The notes below the pieces were generated by a model. That model made no database searches. It saw nothing but the letters and a program-made list of their open reading frames with translations, and was not told where the DNA came from. Position numbers and translations under genes: made by a program. From IMG/VR virus record IMGVR_UViG_3300041409_000940, positions 1 through 29,322 of that record: a stretch of DNA of 29,322 bases; one strand, written 5' to 3'. The first letter of the stretch is position 1, and the number at the start of each line of letters is the position of its first letter. Positions 24,065 through 29,322 of this stretch are shown piece by piece. The stretch comes from a virus.

Positions 24065-24506
24065 CTTTCCCCGTCAACTCCAGAGCCGCCGTCCGGTCCA
24101 GCCCGTGGATGCGCCGCTGCATCGCCATCGCTGCCAACGCCAACTTCACCCGGTCCTTGGCCTCCAGCTCGTCGCCTCGGAGCGCCGCGAGCGCCTTGGG
24201 CAAGGCCGCTTCGACCAGGGACTCGATCGCGGCGCGCTGGCCAGCGTTGACGGTCGCTGCTTGAACCGCCTGGATCTCCTTGGCCTTGTCGAGCGTCTCG
24301 CCTGAGACGGCCCGGCGGAACTCCGCACGATGTTCGGCCCAGGTTCGGCCCATGTTCGCTTCGTGCTCGCGGTCGCCGGCGACACGGGTCACGGCGCTCT
24401 CGCTCAGGCCCAGCCGCTTCGCCACCAGGCGGTACGATTCGTCCCCGGTCGCGTACAAGTCGCGCTCAGCGAACCAATTGGTCCCTTTCGGCGCCGTCGA
24501 CTTCAT
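23961..24506 (-). CDS. terS: Terminase small subunit
   Basis: A 181-residue protein. Residues about 22-50 (SYRLVAKRLGLSESAVTRVAGD) form a helix-turn-helix for recognising the packaging site. A central helical region (TLDKAKEIQAVQAATVNAGQRAAIESLVE) suits oligomerisation, and the C-terminus would contact the large subunit. GAGGA lies about five bases before the ATG at 24506. The end overlaps the start of the large subunit gene by 104 bases. The HTH plus the neighbour makes this the small terminase. Confidence 0.83.
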   Translation of the reverse strand: MKSTAPKGTNWFAERDLYATGDESYRLVAKRLGLSESAVTRVAGDREHEANMGRTWAEHRAEFRRAVSGETLDKAKEIQAVQAATVNAGQRAAIESLVEAALPKALAALRGDELEAKDRVKLALAAMAMQRRIHGLDRTAALELTGKDGEPIDVAIQIDPVTDAAARTLLEAALGRPVNPA

Positions 24507-24642
24507 CGTGGTCCTCGTCCTCAGCCAGCACGTCCGCGGCTGGACCGATCATCAGGTGCCGCTCCTCGCGGAACTCCCGCTCGATCCGGTCGTAGAGCTG
24601 CTGCTGGCGCTCGCGGCGGCGAGGCGCTGACCCCTTCGCCAC
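24466..24642 (-). CDS. Small charged protein before the terminase
   Basis: A 58-residue open frame, (V)AKGSAPRRRERQQQLYDRIEREFREE..., basic at the start and acidic at the end (DEDHDEVDGAERD). The GTG at 24642 follows GGAGG by eight bases and is preferred over an ATG at 24663 that lacks a ribosome site. It overlaps the small terminase start by 41 bases in another frame. A packaging-linked or regulatory helper is possible from position only; no family is recognised. Confidence 0.45.
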   Translation of the reverse strand: MAKGSAPRRRERQQQLYDRIEREFREERHLMIGPAADVLAEDEDHDEVDGAERDQLVR

Positions 24643-24663
24643 CGCTCGCTCCTCCGCGCACAT

Positions 24664-24777
24664 GCGAAAACAGCGCTGGCTTGTAAGCTGCGCTGTCTGG
24701 TTTCCGGTTTAACCGCACCCGAGTGTGTCCCGGGGCACCTTTGTTGTACCATATCGCGCGCGCGCGCGCAAGGCTAC
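24664..24777 (-). other. Intergenic region upstream of the packaging genes
   Basis: The largest gene-free gap of the right half. It holds an alternating CG run at 24755-24769, a near-palindrome CGGTTTAACCG close to 24705-24715, and a candidate promoter. I see no protein or RNA gene in it. Its place just ahead of the late packaging genes would suit a late promoter. Confidence 0.5.
24743..24771 (-). promoter_or_regulatory. Candidate promoter with CG-alternating spacer
   Basis: On the minus strand TTGCGC (24766-24771) and TACAAC (24743-24748) are separated by 17 bases, most of them an alternating CG tract. The -35 agrees with the consensus at three of six bases and the -10 at four of six. Position in the gap before the packaging genes helps. 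The match is moderate only. Confidence 0.3.
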
Positions 24778-24975
24778 CTACTCGTACGCCTTCATGGATA
24801 GCAGCTGTCCGTCCGCGGCGAAACGGAACTTCGTGAAGAACCCGTCGTATCCACCACCGTTTACTATAAGGTCACCATCATCGTCCCAATACCAGCCCAC
24901 GTTGTAGGCACTTCGCTGGCTGTTCTGCGGGTAGAGGCGCTGTACCGCTGCCAAAATGACGTCGCGCTCACTCAT
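24778..24975 (-). CDS. Small hypothetical protein
   Basis: A 65-residue protein, MSERDVILAAVQRLYPQNSQ..., with an N-terminal helix and a strand-rich, aromatic Gly/Asp half (VGWYWDDDGDLIVNGGGYDG). The start overlaps the upstream stop as ATGA, implying coupled translation. No family is recognised. It is the last gene before the 24664-24777 gap. Confidence 0.6.
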   Translation of the reverse strand: MSERDVILAAVQRLYPQNSQRSAYNVGWYWDDDGDLIVNGGGYDGFFTKFRFAADGQLLSMKAYE

Positions 24976-25889
24976 GCTGCTGGATTCGCCGCGTCCGCCC
25001 TAAGTTCCATTGCGAGCAAGCCCTGCTCGACTTCCTCGTACGTCCGGCCGGATATGATAGCTCGGGCGACGAGGTCCTGGTACCGGGCATTGGTCGGCGC
25101 GGTCGGAGGCCGGTCATCCACGAGCGCCTTCTTCGTTTCGGGGGCTACCTTTGCCCCGACGAACTCTCTCTTCTCTCGGCCGTCGTCTTGATTCTGGCGA
25201 GCACGGCGAGTATTGATCTCCTTGGCCGAAAGCGATCGATCTTTGCGGACCCGGCCGCCGCTACCGCCGCCACCGGATGCGTCACGCCGCCTCAGTGCTC
25301 CGTCATCCCCGACCGTTGACGTTAACCACCGCTGGCCCGGACCGTTCGGGTCGCCGGACGCCAGTGGATCGGCATCGCCACTCCCTGCACTGAACTGGCA
25401 GCAGGGCAACGTGCAGTTCTCTCCTTGGCAGTCGGGACGGCTGGAGACATTTGCCTCTCGAAGCGCGCTCTCGGCAAAGCGGGGCTGCAGCTCGCCGCTG
25501 TAGTCCACGCCGTTCTCACCCCGGCTGGCCAGAACCGTTCGAGCTGGGGCGCTCACGTCCCAGACCCCGAAGGGGTTCACCTTGGCCCAGCTCATCAGCA
25601 TTGTCCCCAGAACGATTCCGTCCGTTCGGTCTGGGCGCTTCTTGCGGATCGCCCGCAGCGCCCGGTCCAGGCGGTCGGTGGAGTCCCGGGCTACCATGCC
25701 GTGCAAGCCGGCCACCAGCGGGGCGATCGCCACGTGCTCGTGTAGCTCGACCTCGGTGGAGTTGCCGTACGTGTCGCCCTCCAAGCCCGGGAGGTCGATG
25801 TAGGTGGGGTGGGGGTCGGCCGGGTACGTCTCGCCGGCGGCTTGTCCACCGTTGGTGCTGGCTGGCGTGCGGAGGGCGATGGTGATCAC
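24972..25889 (-). CDS. 305-residue protein of unknown function with cysteine cluster
   Basis: Begins with GTG at 25889 (GTGA overlap with the upstream stop). The N-terminal 90 residues contain YPADPHPTYIDLPGLEGD and VELHEHVAIAPLVAGLHGM; residues 90-145 look alpha/beta. Cys154, Cys159, Cys163 and Cys164 form a tight cluster (DCQGENCTLPCC) that could bind a metal. A long polar Gly/Arg-rich linker follows (about 165-235), then a C-terminal helical part (TNARYQDLVARAIISGRTYEEVEQ). I recognise no family and assign no function. It ends with ATGA overlap to the next gene. Confidence 0.65.
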   Translation of the reverse strand: MITIALRTPASTNGGQAAGETYPADPHPTYIDLPGLEGDTYGNSTEVELHEHVAIAPLVAGLHGMVARDSTDRLDRALRAIRKKRPDRTDGIVLGTMLMSWAKVNPFGVWDVSAPARTVLASRGENGVDYSGELQPRFAESALREANVSSRPDCQGENCTLPCCQFSAGSGDADPLASGDPNGPGQRWLTSTVGDDGALRRRDASGGGGSGGRVRKDRSLSAKEINTRRARQNQDDGREKREFVGAKVAPETKKALVDDRPPTAPTNARYQDLVARAIISGRTYEEVEQGLLAMELRADAANPAA

Positions 25890-26272
25890 GGTATGTTCTC
25901 CTCCCGATCTCGACTCAACGCGGCTTTAAGCTCGACGCCGCGGCTCGTTGAAAACGTCGCGATGTCCTCTGTAAGGCTGGTCGGAGACCGCCGAAACGCA
26001 GCTCTTACGTCGTCCGCCACCAACCGCTCTTCGGGGGACATGGCGGCAAGACGTGACGCCAGCTCCGCGTGGACTTGTACCTCCCGCTCGCGAAGACGGC
26101 GCTGGACCTCGGCCTCGACCGCACCCTGTTCGACGTGGACTTCAATTCCAGCGGCCTTGAACGCGGCGAGCACTCCGCGCTCGGCATCGTCGTCGTTTAC
26201 CCCGTACTCGTCTTCCCGGGGTACCGTATCCTGGAACGCTATGACGGCCCGGGCTAAGGCGCTTGCCGTCAC
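25886..26272 (-). CDS. Hypothetical helical protein (start uncertain)
   Basis: The frame is open from a TTG at 26356 to the stop at 25886. I prefer the GTG at 26272, giving 128 residues (VTASALARAVIAFQDTV...), because the upstream part is Arg/His-rich and would overlap the neighbour; neither start has a strong ribosome site. Residues about 50-95 (VHVEQGAVEAEVQRRLREREVQVHAELASRLA) form a long charged helix, probably a coiled coil. Function is unknown. Its stop overlaps the next start as GTGA. Confidence 0.52.
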   Translation of the reverse strand: MTASALARAVIAFQDTVPREDEYGVNDDDAERGVLAAFKAAGIEVHVEQGAVEAEVQRRLREREVQVHAELASRLAAMSPEERLVADDVRAAFRRSPTSLTEDIATFSTSRGVELKAALSRDREENIP

Positions 26273-26315
26273 TGCGCCCCCGGTTGAACCGAACTTCCGC
26301 CGAAAGCGACGATAA

Positions 26316-26765
26316 TCATGTGAATGGTCCCTCCTCAGCGAACTCCGCGCCGTCAAGCGTCCGCCGAATCATCTGCGCGACAGCGGCCGGGGTGTAGGAT
26401 GACCACTTGTAGTCAGCCCCATCAAGCCGGTCAGCCAACGCGCGCACCGCGCCCGTTGAATTGGGGACAACTGGGTACGGACACCCCGGCGTAAGCAAAT
26501 CCCTCGCCACGCTGAACCACTTCGACCGGTCAGTTTGCGAAATTGTTTTCGGATCGTCAAACCACTTCCCGGAGTTGGACTCGTAGAGGAATCGAGCGAG
26601 TCGGTAAAGAGGAACGCCGCCTTGCCATTCGTCAGGTGTGGCCGCTGCCTGGTTGTCGCCGTCCTCTCGGGCCGTTCTATGATGAGCTTGATCCTTCTTC
26701 ACATCGATTACCTCACCAGCCGCTGCACAGGTACTACTTCGCGTTAAACGCCGAACTTCTTCCAT
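26316..26765 (-). CDS. Hypothetical protein of unknown family
   Basis: A 149-residue protein if it starts at the ATG at 26765, which lies three bases after the upstream stop but has no ribosome site. A GTG at 26702 has GAGG eight bases before it and would give 128 residues. The folded part (WQGGVPLYRLARFLYESNSGK, DRSKWFSVARDLLTPGCPYP, YTPAAVAQMIRRTLDG) has an alpha-helical order with conserved-looking aromatic residues. No function is recognised. It belongs to the small-gene block between helicase and terminase. Confidence 0.58.
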   Translation of the reverse strand: MEEVRRLTRSSTCAAAGEVIDVKKDQAHHRTAREDGDNQAAATPDEWQGGVPLYRLARFLYESNSGKWFDDPKTISQTDRSKWFSVARDLLTPGCPYPVVPNSTGAVRALADRLDGADYKWSSYTPAAVAQMIRRTLDGAEFAEEGPFT

Positions 26766-26768
26766 TCG

Positions 26769-27041
26769 TTAGCCGTAGTAGTAAGGGTAGGCTGTCGGTA
26801 ATCGATCACGCCCCGGCGGCTTCGGTGCGTGCGTCCCGCCCGAATTCATCGACGCCTTCGCCGTAACGGAGCGCGGGCCGTCGGTCACCGGGACCCGTCG
26901 GCCATGGCATTGCGCGCAACCCTCGCACCCCGTGTGGCACTGCAGCACAGGCCTCCCGTCCGGCAAGGGCGGTGCAAATCCACACTTCTTGCACCGCTTC
27001 CACCCGGTACACAGGAATCGGTTCTCGGCCAGGGTCACCAT
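26769..27041 (-). CDS. Small zinc-finger-like protein
   Basis: A 90-residue protein with seven cysteines within residues 11-45. CKKC (17-20) and CAQC (42-45) form two CxxC pairs, with C11, C35 and C39 between and around them, a likely zinc ribbon or DnaJ-like zinc site. The C-terminus is basic and ends YPYYYG. I chose the ATG at 27041 because GGGAGG lies five bases upstream; a GTG at 27047 is less well placed. DNA, RNA or protein binding cannot be distinguished. Confidence 0.65.
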   Translation of the reverse strand: MVTLAENRFLCTGWKRCKKCGFAPPLPDGRPVLQCHTGCEGCAQCHGRRVPVTDGPRSVTAKASMNSGGTHAPKPPGRDRLPTAYPYYYG

Positions 27042-27053
27042 GCTCACCTCCCA

Positions 27054-27236
27054 TCAACCCTTGCTGGCGAGGACCATCTTGGCGTCCCGATCAGGCCGCT
27101 TCACAGCCCAGACGACGAGCCGGATCGCGCCGACCGTCACCCCGAGCAGTTGCCGGCGCGTGGCGAGCAGCAGCAGCGTCACCACCACATCGGCCAGCAG
27201 TGCGAGCCCGAAGTGCTCGGCCAAGGCGGGGCTCAC
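27054..27236 (-). CDS. Short membrane protein
   Basis: A 60-residue protein with one or two hydrophobic helices (LALLADVVVTLLLLATRR and LLGVTVGAIRLVVWAVKR) separated by basic residues. Start GTG at 27236 overlaps the upstream stop as GTGA. Its place far from the lysis genes argues against a holin, although size and topology would allow it. Function unknown. Confidence 0.58.
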   Translation of the reverse strand: MSPALAEHFGLALLADVVVTLLLLATRRQLLGVTVGAIRLVVWAVKRPDRDAKMVLASKG

Positions 27237-27520
27237 GTCGAGGACCCCAGCTGGTCCGCGATCTCCTGTCGTACTACAGCCAGCACCCTCTGGACGCAGA
27301 TGCTATGGACACCGCCTCCATCGATCAGCTGCTTGGCCTCCTGCTGGACGACGACAGCGCATAACCTTTCGAGCGCTTCCTGGACCTCATGCAGGGCCGC
27401 GTGGAGGCTTCTCGAGCCGGACGTCACGCGCCCGCTGCGCTGGTTCGCGTAAAGGTTCGCGTACACCGCAACGGCCAGCATGACTTGGCGCTTCTGCGCC
27501 TCGATCGGCGTTTCGATCAT
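27233..27520 (-). CDS. Small helical hypothetical protein
   Basis: A 95-residue protein, MIETPIEAQKRQVMLAVAVYANLYANQ, with a second long helix (SRSLHAALHEVQEALERLCAVVVQQ). The frame is open further upstream, but that part is Ala/Gly/Arg-rich shadow of the neighbour, and the ATG at 27520 makes an ATGA overlap with the upstream stop. No family is recognised. Confidence 0.6.
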   Translation of the reverse strand: MIETPIEAQKRQVMLAVAVYANLYANQRSGRVTSGSRSLHAALHEVQEALERLCAVVVQQEAKQLIDGGGVHSICVQRVLAVVRQEIADQLGSST

Positions 27521-27801
27521 AGCCCGCTCTGCATCCGCCGGACGCGCGACCCCGGCCCGCTCGTCGCCGGCGGCAGCACGCGGAGCCGAGCCAGCACAGC
27601 CCCACGCCGCTTCTCCAGAAGCGCCCAGCAGACCGGGCCATACCCCCGCCTCTTGGACTCGGGATCGCTCAGCAGGTGCCCGCATCGATCACACGAGCGA
27701 GCCGAACGATCCACCACATCCGGCAGGTCCAAAGGCAACAGCGTAGCGACCACCCTCGCGACCGCAGCATCGAATGATCCGGGGCGGCGGCGGCCTGCCA
27801 C
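27517..27801 (-). CDS. DUF6011-like zinc-binding protein
   Basis: A 94-residue protein whose core CDRCGHLLSDPESKRRGYG followed by PVC (Cys37, Cys40, Cys58) matches the short zinc-binding motif of DUF6011, common in phages and plasmids, where C-x2-C-G-x-L-x-D-P-x-S precedes G-x-G-P-x-C. GTG at 27801 is chosen: it lies two bases after the upstream stop with AGAAGG ten bases away. The biochemical role of the family is not known to me. Confidence 0.65.
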   Translation of the reverse strand: MAGRRRPGSFDAAVARVVATLLPLDLPDVVDRSARSCDRCGHLLSDPESKRRGYGPVCWALLEKRRGAVLARLRVLPPATSGPGSRVRRMQSGL

Positions 27802-27803
27802 GC

Positions 27804-28148
27804 TTAGCGCACCTTCTGAAGGATACTGATGATCAGCGCTATCCCGGCGAGCCGCCACAGCACGTCACCTACGTAGGTCTCTAGGGCCCCGATTAGAATG
27901 CCCGCCATGCACAGAGCGACTTCTTGCCGCCAACGGATGCGCTGGTACCACCGAGGCGCCGGCTCGCCGATCTTCGGCATCATGGCATCGGCCGATTCGG
28001 ACGCCTTCAGCAGCGCGCGACCGAGCTGTGCGAGATTGCCGGGGGCCGTCTCCCATGACCACGTGATCGCGTCGCCGATTTGCACTTCGACGTGGATCGA
28101 GGTCGCACTCGGTTTAATGTCCCAACGTGATCCCGGTCCAGCCTTCAT
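27804..28148 (-). CDS. Small protein with two C-terminal transmembrane helices
   Basis: A 114-residue protein. The N-terminal 70 residues are soluble (IHVEVQIGDAITWSWETAPGN, LGRALLKASESADAM); the last 40 carry two hydrophobic helices (EVALCMAGILIGALETYVG and WRLAGIALIISILQ). The ATG at 28148 overlaps the helicase stop as ATGA. Function unknown; a membrane-anchored replication or exclusion helper is only a possibility. Confidence 0.6.
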   Translation of the reverse strand: MKAGPGSRWDIKPSATSIHVEVQIGDAITWSWETAPGNLAQLGRALLKASESADAMMPKIGEPAPRWYQRIRWRQEVALCMAGILIGALETYVGDVLWRLAGIALIISILQKVR

Positions 28149-29322
28149 CGCGAGTACCGATCCTCATCACCATACGGCACGAACAGCGTGTGCTCGGGCA
28201 AGAACCGCAGCTTCACCGTACCCACCTTCCCGTTCCGGTGCTTCGCGAAGATCAGCTCGGTCATATCCGGCTCCGCGCTCGTTTCTTTGTTGTAGTAGGA
28301 GTCCCGGTAGAGGAACGTGACGATGTCCGCTTCTTGCTCGAGACTGCCCGAATCCCGAAGGTCGCTCAGCAGCGGGCGCTTCTCCTGACGGGTCTCCACC
28401 GCGCGATTGAGCTGGGCGAGCGCGATGATCGGAATGGCGAGGTCCTTCGCGGTCGCCTTCAGCACCCGGCAGATTTCGGCCAGCTCCTCGTTGCGGTTCG
28501 TCGGTCCACGCCGGGCTTTGGTGAACGGCGGCTGCACGAGCTGCAGGTAGTCGATGAACGCAGCGCTCAGCCCCGCTTTCGATGCCTTCAGCCGCCGCAG
28601 CCGCGAGCGAATCTCCGTCACGGTGACCGAGCCGGCGTCGTCCAAGAAAAGCGGCAGCTCGTGCAGCACCCCCATCGCGTTGCCGATCCGCTCCCAATCC
28701 TTGTCGCGGATCGCTCCCCGCCGGAGCTGGCTTGCATCAAGCCGCCCCTCCGACGCGATCAGGCGCTCCACCAGTTCTTGCTTGGTCATCTCCAGCGAGA
28801 ACACGGCGACGGGCTTGCCCTCGTCCTTCGCCGCGGCCACCGCCATGTTTAAGCCGAGCGACGTCTTCCCCATCGCCGGCCGAGCCGCCAGGATGATGAG
28901 GTTCCCGGGCTGCCACCCGGCGGTGTAGTCGTCGATGTCTCGGTACCCCGACGTGACGCCCGTGCGGTCGCCCTTGTTCTCGTGCCGCTGCTCGAGCTGG
29001 TGGAAGACCTCCAGCAGCAGGGACGGCACGCCGGCGAAGCCGCCGGGCTGGCGTTTCGTGCCGACCTCGTACACGACTTGCTCGGCCCGGTCGATCGCCG
29101 CCTCGACGTCGTCCTCGGACTCGAAGCCCAGGCCCGTGATCTGCGTGCCGGCGTGGATCAGCTCGCGCAGGCTGGCCTTCTCGCGCACGATGCGGGCGTA
29201 GTACTCGGCCGACGCGGCGGTCGGCACGGTGTCCATCAGCGAGTTGAGGTAAGCCATCCCGCCGACTTTGTCGAGCATGCCGCGGTTGCGCAGCTCCTCG
29301 GCCAGCGCGACCTTGTCGAGCG
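28145..29322 (-). CDS. dnaB: Replicative DNA helicase, DnaB family (N-terminus beyond window)
   Basis: The frame is open to the window edge, so the visible 392 residues start inside the protein at LDKVALAEELRNRGML. The N-terminal domain has VPTAASAEYYARIVREKASLREL, as in DnaB. The RecA-like ATPase shows Walker A ARPAMGKTSLG, the H1a-type VAVFSLEM, Walker B AAFIDYLQLV, ALAQLNRAVE and the C-terminal LRDSGSLEQEADIVTFLYRD with the arginine finger. It unwinds DNA 5' to 3' as a hexamer at the phage fork. Its stop overlaps the next start as ATGA, so it begins the small-gene block. Primase fusion cannot be judged from this part. Confidence 0.93.
   Translation of the reverse strand, partial: LDKVALAEELRNRGMLDKVGGMAYLNSLMDTVPTAASAEYYARIVREKASLRELIHAGTQITGLGFESEDDVEAAIDRAEQVVYEVGTKRQPGGFAGVPSLLLEVFHQLEQRHENKGDRTGVTSGYRDIDDYTAGWQPGNLIILAARPAMGKTSLGLNMAVAAAKDEGKPVAVFSLEMTKQELVERLIASEGRLDASQLRRGAIRDKDWERIGNAMGVLHELPLFLDDAGSVTVTEIRSRLRRLKASKAGLSAAFIDYLQLVQPPFTKARRGPTNRNEELAEICRVLKATAKDLAIPIIALAQLNRAVETRQEKRPLLSDLRDSGSLEQEADIVTFLYRDSYYNKETSAEPDMTELIFAKHRNGKVGTVKLRFLPEHTLFVPYGDEDRYSR

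Noticed and set aside
24755-24769. Alternating CG run as a microsatellite or CRISPR-like repeat
   Set aside because: It is a single short dinucleotide run without spacers or multiple copies; treated instead as part of a possible promoter spacer.
1-29322. Integrase, repressor, attachment sites, tRNA genes, insertion sequences, CRISPR array
   Set aside because: I found no protein or repeat pattern supporting any of these in the window.

Overview
The window holds most of the structural genome of a tailed double-stranded DNA phage or prophage (Caudoviricetes, long flexible-tail siphovirus plan) from a GC-rich bacterium. All recognised genes except one lie on the minus strand, so they read from right to left. 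The host cannot be named from the sequence. The one plus-strand gene encodes a secreted lipoprotein with a classical lipobox, which only says the host is a bacterium with lipoprotein sorting. No integrase, repressor, attachment site, tRNA gene, CRISPR array or insertion sequence is visible, so phage versus prophage cannot be settled here.

Layout in transcription order (minus strand, high to low coordinates). (1) 29322-28145: a DnaB-type replicative helicase, cut by the window edge. (2) 28148-24466: a run of small, tightly coupled genes of mostly unknown function. It includes a double-transmembrane protein, a DUF6011-like zinc protein, a short membrane protein, a small CxxC zinc-finger-like protein and a 305-residue protein with a cysteine cluster. 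A gap at 24664-24777 with a CG-alternating tract may hold a promoter. (3) 24506-17572: packaging and head, comprising small and large terminase, a portal with a MuF-like C-terminal region, a fused prohead protease-scaffold, and the major capsid protein. (4) 17491-13840: an Ig-like putative decoration protein, three small proteins, an Ig-fused head-tail connector, a putative stopper, an HK97 gp10-like protein and a putative tail terminator. (5) 13729-1826: tail tube protein, G/GT tail assembly chaperones, tape measure, distal tail protein, a 1689-residue baseplate/receptor-binding protein and a small protein. (6) 1829-867, plus strand: the lipoprotein, a candidate moron. (7) 776-1: a one-helix membrane protein and the N-terminus of an M15-type endolysin, together a probable lysis module.

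The genes form a continuous late operon. Many neighbours share TGATG, ATGA or GTGA stop-start overlaps, which points to translational coupling. Where expression must depart from one-to-one, the sequence shows devices for it. A canonical G GGA AAA slippery heptamer followed by a GNRA-tetraloop hairpin makes the G/GT chaperone ratio. Strong intergenic hairpins flank the major capsid gene on both sides and precede the tail tube gene, the two proteins needed in greatest number.

The clearest points for a second look are the frameshift signal (visible only once the short T reading frame is extended upstream), the opposite-strand lipoprotein whose stop codon overlaps the stop of the convergent phage gene, the hairpins around the capsid gene, and two unusual fusions: an Ig-like domain on the head-tail connector and a MuF-like motif on the portal. 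No wholly new system is proven. The unexplained small-gene block between helicase and terminase is where unknown function is concentrated.
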